The notes beneath the pieces are model-generated. The model searched no databases and was not told the origin of the DNA. It saw only the letters and a list, made by a program, of their open reading frames with translations. This document shows positions 35,560-43,413 of a stretch of 64,000 nt of DNA, one piece after another. Source of the stretch: Martinezella rhizogenes (GTDB lineage Bacteria > Pseudomonadota > Alphaproteobacteria > Rhizobiales > Rhizobiaceae); assembly GCF_027460065.1 (NCBI RefSeq), contig NZ_JAPYZZ010000002.1, forward strand, positions 186,001-250,000. Reading direction: 5' to 3'. How positions within the stretch are numbered: the first letter of the stretch is position 1; every line of letters begins with the position of its first letter. Position numbers and translations under genes: made by a program.

Positions 35560-35892
35560 CTACGAACCGGTGCCCATGAAGGTCAGCCGGGTAAGGACGG
35601 TATAGCTCGATTCCGAGGCCATCAAGGCGGCGAAGACGAGCACGAGGACCGGGGGAAGCAGGATGGCATAGATCAGGACCAGCCTTTCCCAGGCCAGATG
35701 CATGAAGATCGCGATGATGAGCCCCGCCTTCAGCAGCATGAACAGGATGATCAGCGACCATCGGGGATAGCTCTGAATGCCGAGATAATCGACCAGGTAG
35801 GAGAAGGTGCTGAGGACGAAAAGCAGTCCCCAGGCCACCATATAAAGCCTGATCGGATGCTGCTGTCCCTGTTGTGTCTGTTGCTCCGCCAT
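35560..35892 (-). CDS. Cytochrome c oxidase subunit IV (CtaF/CyoD-like)
   Basis: The 110-residue reading starts at MAEQQTQQ, with GAGGATGG upstream; the longer frame overlaps the preceding gene. It is predicted to have three membrane helices, including SLIILFMLLKAGLIIAIFMHL with the helix-hairpin pattern of prokaryotic subunit IV, followed by VLIYAILLPPVLVLVF. The subunit is non-catalytic and stabilises the oxidase core. It is the last gene of the coxMNOP-type operon, 14 bases after the second subunit III gene. Confidence 0.82.
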   Translation of the reverse strand: MAEQQTQQGQQHPIRLYMVAWGLLFVLSTFSYLVDYLGIQSYPRWSLIILFMLLKAGLIIAIFMHLAWERLVLIYAILLPPVLVLVFAALMASESSYTVLTRLTFMGTGS

Positions 35893-35906
35893 GATGCCAT
35901 CCTCAC

Positions 35907-36628
35907 TCACCACAGATAAAAGAATGCAAAGATGAAGACCCACACCAGATCCACGAAGTGCCAATAGAGCCCCATGATCTCGACGACCTCGTAGTGCCCC
36001 TTGCGGCTGGTGAAAAATCCGCGCCTTCCCTCATCGAAATCTCCCCGCCATACCTTTCGCGCGATGATGAGGAGGAACAGCACGCCAATCGAGACATGGG
36101 TGCCGTGAAAGCCGGTGATCATGAAAAAGGACGAGCCGAATTGCGCCGCACCCCACGGGTTTTCCCAGGGTGCACGCCCTCTGCGATCAGCTTGCTCCAT
36201 TCGAAGGCCTGCATTCCGACAAATGTCGCACCGAGTGCGGCCGTGACGACCATCAGCGCCGCGGTTTTGCGGCGATCGCGGCGGTATCCGAAGTTGACGG
36301 CCATGGCCATCGTGCCGCTGCTGCTGATGAGGACGAAGGTCATGATGGCGATCAGGATCAGCGGAATCTCCCTGCCGCCGATCGTCAGGGCGAAAACCTC
36401 GCTCGGATTGGGCCAGGTGACGGTGGTCGACATGCGTGCCGCCATATAGGCCAGCAGAAAGCAGCCGAAAATGAAGATATCGCTCAGGATGAAGATCCAC
36501 ATCATCGCCTTGCCCCAGGAGACGTTCTTGAACGCCCGCTGGTCCGACGACAGATCGGCGGCGACGCCGCGCAGTCCCGTGGGCCGCAGATGCGGATCGC
36601 TTGCTGGTCTTTCCACGGATACGGTCAT
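35907..36628 (-). pseudogene. coxP: Second cytochrome c oxidase subunit III gene (coxP-like), frameshifted
   Basis: The gene starts at the ATG at 36628 after AAGGAG. The N-terminal two-thirds (VSWGKAMMWIFILSDIFIFGCFLLAYMAARM, MQAFEWSKLIAEG) is in one frame and the C-terminal third (NPWGAAQFGSSFFMITGFHGTHVSIGV, GLYWHFVDLVWVFIFAFFYLW) in the frame one base back. The expected junction (HP-W-E-NPWG) is restored by adding one base between 36167 and 36168, on the minus strand in CCCTGGGAAAAC. The restored protein would be about 240 residues. As read, translation stops at 36119 after an abnormal tail. A sequencing error or a real mutation both fit. The rest of the gene is intact. Confidence 0.85.
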
Positions 36629-36638
36629 GATCGGCTCC

Positions 36639-37343
36639 TTAACTGACCAGTTGACGGCAGAGATCGACGAAACTGTTCGCCCAGCCGGTGAAAAGCGCAA
36701 AAAGGATGAGCCAGACGACCAGCATGAAATGCCAGTAGATGGCGCACAGCTCCACGCTGAGGCGTATCCGTGCCGATAGGGGCGCGACCCGGGCACGGAT
36801 CGCGACGCGTCCAAGCACGAAAAGCCCACCCACTATATGCAGGCCATGGAGCCCCGTTATCATGTAGAAGAAGCTATTTGATGGATTATCCGCCAGTACG
36901 TAACCTGCGGAGGTCAGTTGCCGCCAGGCCATGAACTGTCCGGCGACGAAGAGAAGGCCCGTGACGAAAGCCATCGCAAGCGCCGCGTTCAGCCTGTCGC
37001 GGTGAATGGCACCGGCTCCGGTCTTAGCCCATTGCAACGCCAGACTACTGGCGGCAAGAGCGGCGGTGTTTGCCCATAACAGTCCGGGGATCGGGATACC
37101 CCACCAGTCTGCGCCGCCCATGCGGCCGAGATAGGCGCTGATGAGCAGCGCGAATAACGCACCGACGACACCCAGAAAAACGCCGAGCCCGAGCTTGGCG
37201 ATCACAACAGGCGATCCCTGCAGCTGCGGCGTATCGCCTGCCGATCCCGCCTCCAGCCAGGGTTTGGAGGTCAACCGCTGTCCTGCCATCCACCAGCCGA
37301 TGATGCCGGCGATCCCTGACATGAAAATGAGAATGGCGATCAT
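36639..37343 (-). CDS. coxO: Cytochrome c oxidase subunit III, first copy (coxO-like)
   Basis: A 234-residue protein with about seven membrane helices. Its first gene half is divergent, and the second half has the subunit III core SNSFFYMITGLHGLHIVGGLFVL and ELCAIYWHFMLVVWLILFALF. In Bradyrhizobium coxMNOP two adjacent genes, coxO and coxP, encode subunit III homologues; this gene is the counterpart of coxO. Its ATG overlaps the coxN stop by four bases and its stop is 10 bases before the coxP start. Confidence 0.82.
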   Translation of the reverse strand: MIAILIFMSGIAGIIGWWMAGQRLTSKPWLEAGSAGDTPQLQGSPVVIAKLGLGVFLGVVGALFALLISAYLGRMGGADWWGIPIPGLLWANTAALAASSLALQWAKTGAGAIHRDRLNAALAMAFVTGLLFVAGQFMAWRQLTSAGYVLADNPSNSFFYMITGLHGLHIVGGLFVLGRVAIRARVAPLSARIRLSVELCAIYWHFMLVVWLILFALFTGWANSFVDLCRQLVS

Positions 37344-39118
37344 GGCGAGGCCCTCGCGGACGGCCCGGTTGCCACCGGCTGGTTTTGCGGCAGGAAGTCC
37401 TCATCCGCGCCGGGCACGCTGTAATCATAGGGCCAGCGATAAACGACAGGCAGGTCCCTGCCCCAGTTTCCGTGGACGGGCGGGGTCTGCGGCGTCTGCC
37501 ATTCCAGCGTCGTTGCCCGCCATGGATTGCCGCCCGCCGGTTTGCCTGAGCGCAGGCTCCAGGCGAGATTGAACAGGAACAACAGCTGCGCTGCGCCGAC
37601 GATGAGTGCTGCAACGGAAATGAACATGTTCAGGGTATGCGCAGATGGTGGAATGAAAGCGGTTTCGCCCAGCTCGTAATAGCGGCGCGGCACGCCCATC
37701 AGCCCGAGATAATGCATCGGGAAAAAGATGGCATAGGCGCCGAGAAAGGTGATCCAGAAATGGATATGCCCCATCGCCGTATTCAGCATCCGGCCCGTGA
37801 CTTTCGGATACCAATGGTGGATCGCCCCGAAGATCACCATGATCGGCGCGACCCCCATCACCATATGAAAATGGGCGACGACGAACATGGTATCGGAAAG
37901 CGGCACGTCGACAACGACGTTTCCGAGGAAGAGACCGGTCAAGCCGCCATTGATGAAGGTGACGATGAAGGCGAGCGCAAACAGCATCGGCAGGTTCAGA
38001 TGGATATCGCCGCGCCACAGCGTCAGCACCCAATTATAGACCTTGATCGCCGTCGGGACGGCGATGATCAGCGTCGTGGTTGCGAAAAAGAAGCCGAAAT
38101 TCGGGTTCATGCCGCTGACATACATGTGATGCGCCCAGACGACGAAGCTCAGCGCCGCGATGATGACAATCGCCCAGACCATCATCCGGTAACCGAAGAT
38201 ATTCTTGCGCGCATGGGTGCTTATGAGGTCCGAGACAATGCCGAACGCCGGAAGCGCGACGATATAGACTTCCGGATGGCCGAAGAACCAGAACAGGTGC
38301 TGGAACAGGATGGGGCTGCCGCCGCCCTGCTTTAACTGTTCGCCCATCTCGACGATGGAGGGCATGAAGAAGCTGGTGCCGAGCAGCCGGTCGAACAACA
38401 TCATGACGGCGGCGACGAGGAGTGCGGGAAAGGCGAGCAGCGCCATGGCGGTCGCCGTGAAAATGCCCCAGATCGTGAGCGGCATACGCATCAGCGTCAT
38501 GCCGCGCGTGCGGCCCTGCAACACGGTGACGACGTAATTCAGCCCGCCCAGCGTGAAGCCGATGATGAACAGGATCAAGGAAGACAGCATCAGGATGATG
38601 CCCCAGTCGCGCCCGCCGGGCGTTCCCGACAGGAGCGACTGCGGCGGATAAAGCGTCCAGCCGGCCCCCGTCGGCCCACCGGGCGCGAAGAAACCGGCAA
38701 CCAGCACGAGGACTGCGCAGAGATAGAGCCAGTAGCTCAGCATGTTCGCATAAGGAAAGACCATGTCGCGGGCGCCGAGCATCAGCGGGATCAGGTAATT
38801 GCCGAAACCGCCGAGAAAGAGCGCGGTGAGCAGGTAGATCACCATGATCATGCCGTGCATGGTGATGAACTGATAATAATGCTCCGCGTCGATGAAGGAG
38901 AAATAGCCGGGAAAGCCGAGCTGCAGCCGCATCAGCCAAGACAGCACCAGCGCCACCAGGCCAATTGCCGTCGCCGTCAGGAAATATTGAATGGCGATGA
39001 TCTTGGCATCCTGGCTGAAGACATATTTCGTCCACCAGCTTTTCGGGTGATAAAGCTCGACGTCCTCGACTTCAGCGGGCTCGATGACCTGCCCGGCAAC
39101 GGAACCAGTCTCGACCAT
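37340..39118 (-). CDS. coxN: Cytochrome c oxidase subunit I (coxN-like)
   Basis: A 592-residue, roughly twelve-helix heme-copper oxidase core. It contains HYYQFITMHGMIMVIYLLTAL (low-spin heme His), FWFFGHPEVYIVALPAFG (Cu-B histidine and the D-channel glutamate in GHPEV), VVWAHHMYVSGM (the Cu-B His pair) and VVAHFHMVMG (heme ligands). The A-type family call follows from GHPEV. It reduces O2 to water while pumping protons. It follows coxM by 56 bases, with its own ribosome site (GGGAGG). Confidence 0.95.
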   Translation of the reverse strand: MVETGSVAGQVIEPAEVEDVELYHPKSWWTKYVFSQDAKIIAIQYFLTATAIGLVALVLSWLMRLQLGFPGYFSFIDAEHYYQFITMHGMIMVIYLLTALFLGGFGNYLIPLMLGARDMVFPYANMLSYWLYLCAVLVLVAGFFAPGGPTGAGWTLYPPQSLLSGTPGGRDWGIILMLSSLILFIIGFTLGGLNYVVTVLQGRTRGMTLMRMPLTIWGIFTATAMALLAFPALLVAAVMMLFDRLLGTSFFMPSIVEMGEQLKQGGGSPILFQHLFWFFGHPEVYIVALPAFGIVSDLISTHARKNIFGYRMMVWAIVIIAALSFVVWAHHMYVSGMNPNFGFFFATTTLIIAVPTAIKVYNWVLTLWRGDIHLNLPMLFALAFIVTFINGGLTGLFLGNVVVDVPLSDTMFVVAHFHMVMGVAPIMVIFGAIHHWYPKVTGRMLNTAMGHIHFWITFLGAYAIFFPMHYLGLMGVPRRYYELGETAFIPPSAHTLNMFISVAALIVGAAQLLFLFNLAWSLRSGKPAGGNPWRATTLEWQTPQTPPVHGNWGRDLPVVYRWPYDYSVPGADEDFLPQNQPVATGPSARASP

Positions 39119-39174
39119 ATTCCATCCTCCCTATTCCCTCCGATACGGCTTTTTCCTTCCGATATGCATGGTGC

Positions 39175-39990
39175 TCATCTCGCCGCCGGTATTTCCACCG
39201 AGGCCAGCAATTTCGAAAAAGTCGGCTGCTGCTCCAGCCAGGCCTGATAGTCGACCTCGGTATCTACGATGACGGTGCCACGCATCTGCGGATGTCCGAC
39301 GCCGCACAATTCCACGCAGAGAACCTCAAAGGTTCCCGTCCGTGTGGGGGTGAACCAATAATAGGTGACCGAACCGGGGATCATGTCCATCTTGGCCCGG
39401 AACTCCGGCACGTAAAAATCATGGACGACATCAATCGCCCGCAGCAGCATTTTCACCGGCCTGCCGACGGGCAAATGCAACTCACCGCCTTCAACGATGA
39501 CATCGTCCATTCCGGCGGGATCGTTTTTGTTCAAACCGAGCGGATTTTCCGACGTGATCGCCCGCGTATCCGCCCGCCCGAGCCGACCGTCCGCGCCTGG
39601 CAGCCGGAAACTCCATTGCCATTGCTGGCCGACAACTTCCACCTCGCTGGCACCATCAGGCACCGTTACGAACTGGTTCCACACGAAAAGGCCAGGCAGA
39701 AGCATTGCGGCCACCCCGACCCCGGTGCCGCCCGCGAGCCATGCTTCCAGTCGCCTGTTCTCCGGTTGGTATGCCGCCCGGTTTCCGGCGCGGTGCCTGA
39801 AGCGAAACACGCAATAGGCTACGAACAGGACGATGGCGGAGAAAACAAAGCCGGTGATCCAGAAAGTGATGATGATCGTATTGTCGATATAGCTCCAGTT
39901 GGAGGCGATCGGCGTCCACCACCAGGGGCTCAGCAGGTGGAATGCGATCGATCCCACCACCAGCAGAACGAGAACCACAACGACAGCCAT
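39175..39990 (-). CDS. coxM: Cytochrome c oxidase subunit II (coxM-like)
   Basis: A 271-residue protein with an N-terminal membrane helix, a second helix (ITFWITGFVFSAIVLFVAY) and a C-terminal periplasmic cupredoxin domain. The Cu-A site is complete: His in VVHDFYVPEF, Cys pair in CVELCGVGH, Met in HPQM. GQQWQWSFRLP provides the aromatic electron-entry region. It accepts electrons from cytochrome c. The ATG follows GGAGGA. No C-terminal heme domain is fused, so the separate cytochrome c gene upstream is probably its donor. Confidence 0.93.
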   Translation of the reverse strand: MAVVVVLVLLVVGSIAFHLLSPWWWTPIASNWSYIDNTIIITFWITGFVFSAIVLFVAYCVFRFRHRAGNRAAYQPENRRLEAWLAGGTGVGVAAMLLPGLFVWNQFVTVPDGASEVEVVGQQWQWSFRLPGADGRLGRADTRAITSENPLGLNKNDPAGMDDVIVEGGELHLPVGRPVKMLLRAIDVVHDFYVPEFRAKMDMIPGSVTYYWFTPTRTGTFEVLCVELCGVGHPQMRGTVIVDTEVDYQAWLEQQPTFSKLLASVEIPAAR

Positions 39991-40117
39991 CGTCTCCTCC
40001 CTGACCCGGCCGCGAATATCTCCACGAGCCTGTCGCGAAGTATATTAGCATTATCTCATTAACTGGCCAGACGGGCAATTGCGGTAGGCAGCGGCTCGTC
40101 CTGCCCATTTTATCCCG

Positions 40118-40504
40118 CTACTTCGAATATTGCTTCAGATAGGCGATCAGATTGGTAATGTCGGTGTCGTCCTTCAGTCCGACAAAAGCCATTTTCGTGC
40201 CCTTCACCTTCGCCTTGGGGTCGTGCAGATAATCACGCAGCGACGTCTCGTTCCAGACCAGACCAGCCTTTCCCACATCCTGCATCGCCTGCGAATAGGC
40301 GAAGTTCGGGTGGGTGCCGGCAGTTCTGCCGAACAGGCCGTTCAGCGAGGGGCCGACCTTGTTCTGGTCCGTTTCAGCGACATGGCAGATGCCGCATTTT
40401 TTGAAAACGGTGGCCCCGGCGGCAGGATCGCCCTCCTGTGCGCCGACCTCGATCGGGAAAGCAATGGCGAAAAGCAGACAGATCGGAAGAAAACGATACC
40501 ACAT
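40118..40504 (-). CDS. Secreted class I cytochrome c
   Basis: The 128-residue reading uses the ATG at 40504 (MWYRFLPICLLFAIAFPIEVG), which supplies a Sec signal peptide; a longer frame exists upstream. A single heme motif CGICH is at residues 37-41; KVGPSLNGLFGR and the distal Met in TKMAFVG match c550-type cytochromes. It probably carries electrons to subunit II. It lies 127 bases upstream of coxM on the same strand, separated by an AT-rich stretch that may carry the coxM promoter. Confidence 0.9.
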   Translation of the reverse strand: MWYRFLPICLLFAIAFPIEVGAQEGDPAAGATVFKKCGICHVAETDQNKVGPSLNGLFGRTAGTHPNFAYSQAMQDVGKAGLVWNETSLRDYLHDPKAKVKGTKMAFVGLKDDTDITNLIAYLKQYSK

Positions 40505-40608
40505 GACATCCTCGCACTCTTCATGGCCATCCCGACCGTGACGGCTCCCTTTGAGTGGGGACCGTAACGGCAAGGAGGATGATCTACGGATAGATTTCCT
40601 TTATGAAT

Positions 40609-41424
40609 TCAAGGCCTATGGCCTGGATAACCTGGAACGATCAATTTTCGATAGAGGTGCCAGGTCGAATGTCCGAGGATGGGCATGACGACCGCAAGGC
40701 CGACAAAGGCTGGAATCGTGCCCACGAAAAGCAGTGCTGCGACGATCAGGCCCCAAAGTGCCACCGGAACCGGATTGGCAAGGGTGGCGCGTATGCTCGC
40801 ATCCACCGCTGCGACTGCACCGACATCCCGGTCAAGCAGCAGCGGGAACGTCACTACCGTTGTCGCCAGCACGATGACCGCGAACACGAAACCGGCCAGA
40901 TTGCCCCAGATGATGAGGGAAAGACCCTGCGAAGTGGTCATCACATCCGACACAAATGTCGAGAGCGAGGCGGGACCAGCCGCATCGAAAGTCGCGGTAT
41001 AGATGCTTTGCGCAACAATCAGCCACACCACGAAAAGCGCAAGCAGCATGACGGCGACCGCAATGATCGACGGCATGGCCGGAGAGTGACGAACCTCCAG
41101 CGCGTGGCGCCAAGAGCTATCCAGCCCCTGCTCGCGCCGCCGGCTGATCTCGTAAAGACCGATGGCCGCGATCGGCCCGATCAGCGCAAAACCCGACATC
41201 AGCGGATAAATCAGCGGCAGCAGATTTGCTCCAGAGCTCCACATCACCAGAAAAACACCGGCGATCGGATACATAAGACAGAGAAAGACATAGTGGGACG
41301 GCTTCTCCTTGAAGTCATCAAGTCCCAACCGCAACGCATCGACAATATCTGCAACGCCAATCTTGCGGACTTCCGGGCGAGTAAATTCTCCGCTCGCACC
41401 GGCCATGACATGGAATGCCGTCAT
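40609..41424 (-). CDS. DUF2189-family integral membrane protein
   Basis: The 271-residue reading starts at MTAFHVMAG after an AGGAGG site. It has an N-terminal hydrophilic segment with VRKIGVADIVDALRLGLDDF and about six membrane helices (FLCLMYPIAGVFLVMW, GFALIGPIAAIGLYEI, LSLIIWGNLAGFVFAVIVLA). It matches the DUF2189 pattern, found in several proteobacteria near respiratory genes; its function is unknown. It lies 104 bases upstream of the cytochrome c gene on the same strand and could be part of the oxidase transcription unit. Confidence 0.8.
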   Translation of the reverse strand: MTAFHVMAGASGEFTRPEVRKIGVADIVDALRLGLDDFKEKPSHYVFLCLMYPIAGVFLVMWSSGANLLPLIYPLMSGFALIGPIAAIGLYEISRRREQGLDSSWRHALEVRHSPAMPSIIAVAVMLLALFVVWLIVAQSIYTATFDAAGPASLSTFVSDVMTTSQGLSLIIWGNLAGFVFAVIVLATTVVTFPLLLDRDVGAVAAVDASIRATLANPVPVALWGLIVAALLFVGTIPAFVGLAVVMPILGHSTWHLYRKLIVPGYPGHRP

Positions 41425-41711
41425 AGCACTTCTCCTCCTGCGCCATGATCCGGCTGGCGGCACAGGAACGCCCGGTGACCTTTATCCGTGCGTCAAACCG
41501 CAACCGGCAGACTTGTAATTTATCAAATTCTGCCGCCTTTGTCGCCTATTGTTTAAGTTGCAGAAACCCAAGGTCTGCGCCGGCACAGAAGATTGGCTGC
41601 TACCCTCTCCGTGCATTGGGCCAAAACACCGGCAACGCGAAAAACCGCATGCGATCTGCCGGCGGCCCGGTCGCATGCGGTCACTTGGTCGCCCCTTAGA
41701 TTAACAGGCCG

Positions 41712-42680
41712 TCAGTAGTCCCAGAAAACCGGCACCCAACGAAAGGCATCGCCGTCAACGGCGACATGGCCGACCGAAGGGAATGGCATATGGGTGGCGA
41801 CCAGCAACTCCCCTGTCGCCGCGAGTTCCCGCAAGAGCCGGACGCGGACGCGAGCGGCCTCTTCCGGGTCGTGCTCGAAGCCATTGAACCAGTCGGGATG
41901 CTCGAAACCGACCGCGAACACGGCATCGCCCGCAAACATCAGACGGTCCTTGCCGGAGGCGACACGGACCACGCTATGCCCGGGCGTGTGGCCGCCCGTG
42001 CGCGAGACGACGACACCGGGAGCCACCTGGTATTCGTCATCAAACAGCCGCAGCTGGTCCCGATATTCCTGGGCGAAACGTTTGGCGGTTGCACGAAGTG
42101 CATCCGGGAAGCCGGCAGGCATATTCACATGTGTGAAATCGGGTGCCTCCCAGAATTTGACTTCCGCGGCGGCAACGTGGATGCGGAGATCCGGTCGCAG
42201 CCGTTCCTTCACGCCGTCAACCAGCAGCCCGCCAACATGGTCCATATGCATGTGGGTCAGCACGACGTCGGTCACCGATCCGAGATCGATGCCGGCGCTC
42301 TCCAGTCGCTTGACCAGCTGCCCGGCCCGCGGCAGGTTCAATTCCGGATCCAGGCCGAGACCGGCATCGATGAGGATGACCTGTGCGCCGCTGCGCACCA
42401 CGACCGCGTTCAGCGCCCAGTCGAAAGCTTCCTGCGGCAGGAACATATTGTCCAGCCAGACGGCGCGCTCTGCGGCGTCGACATTGTGTCCCAGCATCTT
42501 GGTTGGAAGCGGCAGTACGCCGTCGCTGATGACAAGCACTTCGATCTCGCCGATCTTCACCGCATAGCGCGACGGGACCAGTTCCTCGGGCGCCGGTCTG
42601 CCGGTATGTGAGGTGTTGCCCAAGCTCATATCTGTCTCCTGCTGACCCGTCCTGCGGGAATTTGCTTCTGTCTGCGTCAT
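41712..42680 (-). CDS. Metallo-beta-lactamase-fold hydrolase
   Basis: The 322-residue reading uses the ATG at 42680 with AGGAGCG upstream. The zinc-site motif THMHMDHVGG is complete, followed by a later HTPGHSVVRV and FAGDAVF metal ligands. Its sequence resembles quorum-quenching or generic alkylsulfatase/lactonase-like MBL proteins, but the substrate cannot be read. The first 45 residues are polar with no signal peptide, so it is cytoplasmic. It stands alone between the respiratory genes and the two-component genes. Confidence 0.82.
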   Translation of the reverse strand: MTQTEANSRRTGQQETDMSLGNTSHTGRPAPEELVPSRYAVKIGEIEVLVISDGVLPLPTKMLGHNVDAAERAVWLDNMFLPQEAFDWALNAVVVRSGAQVILIDAGLGLDPELNLPRAGQLVKRLESAGIDLGSVTDVVLTHMHMDHVGGLLVDGVKERLRPDLRIHVAAAEVKFWEAPDFTHVNMPAGFPDALRATAKRFAQEYRDQLRLFDDEYQVAPGVVVSRTGGHTPGHSVVRVASGKDRLMFAGDAVFAVGFEHPDWFNGFEHDPEEAARVRVRLLRELAATGELLVATHMPFPSVGHVAVDGDAFRWVPVFWDY

Positions 42681-43019
42681 GATGCGCTCCTGTTCTGCGC
42701 GGGGTTGGAACGTGGGGGCACGAACCATGCGGTGCAGTGTATGGAGATGCGTTTTGACGGTCGATTGAGCTGAGGAAGGGGGAGGACTACCCCCAGGCAC
42801 AGGGTTGACTGTTCCGTTCGTTTACGAGACCGAGCGTTGAGCCATGGCCACCCTGACTTTTCGAAAATGATCTTGAGACACGTCGTGGTCACCTGTCATC
42901 AAGGCAGAGGCCTCGTTCGGCGCGATTGCCTTTCAAGGCCAGCAGCCGGCGCTCCACACCATCCCACCGGCGGCGGCAATCATGATGTCGGGGCAGGACG
43001 AAGCTGCGGCAAAATCGGA
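42681..43019. other. 339-base gap between the MBL gene and the receiver gene
   Basis: Both flanking genes read leftwards, so this holds the 5' region of the MBL gene and the 3' end of the receiver gene. A short inverted repeat, GGGGG and CCCCC around 42779-42795, is the only structure I notice; no GGAAC-type promoter or gene was found. Confidence 0.45.
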
Positions 43020-43385
43020 TTAGGCTCGGTCCCGCCCGGTAGCCAGGGCGTCGCAAACGGCCGCAAGCAGGGCATGTCCGTCGAAAGGTTTGCGAAGAAA
43101 GCCGCCAATGCCTCGGCTCTGGTCGGCGATTTCGTGCCGACCGCTCATCAGGAAGACGGGTAGTTCCGGGTTCGCCTGCCGTACAATATCGCGCAGCTCG
43201 AACCCGTCGGCACCGGGCATGCCGATATCGGTGATCAGCACATCGACACCCTGAAGCCCGAAGGCGAGCAGCGCCTCCCCCGAGAGAAAGCTCCGAGTCC
43301 CGTATCCTGCGGATTCAAGCAGTTCCACCAATGAAGCAAGCACCCTCGGGTCGTCGTCAACGATCGCCACCACAGGCCTGTTCAT
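43020..43385 (-). CDS. Single-domain response regulator (CheY-like receiver)
   Basis: A 121-residue receiver and nothing more: acidic pocket in IVDDDPRVL (Asp10-12), phospho-acceptor Asp53 in LITDIGMPG, Ser in FLMSGRH and Lys in LRKPFDG. There is no output domain, so it probably acts as a phosphate sink, by protein-protein contact or as a phosphorelay intermediate. It follows the five-PAS kinase gene by 28 bases on the same strand and is its likely partner. Confidence 0.88.
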   Translation of the reverse strand: MNRPVVAIVDDDPRVLASLVELLESAGYGTRSFLSGEALLAFGLQGVDVLITDIGMPGADGFELRDIVRQANPELPVFLMSGRHEIADQSRGIGGFLRKPFDGHALLAAVCDALATGRDRA

Positions 43386-43413
43386 ACCGTTTCCCCTTCG
43401 AACCGGCTACCGA

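Noticed and set aside
36119-36185. Programmed -1 frameshift in coxP
   Set aside because: GGGAAAAC resembles a slippery run but its codon phase is wrong for tandem tRNA slippage, so an indel is simpler.
42690-42830. GGAAC/GTTCC sequences near the MBL gene as EcfG promoters
   Set aside because: The spacing to the second element and orientation do not fit the pattern.
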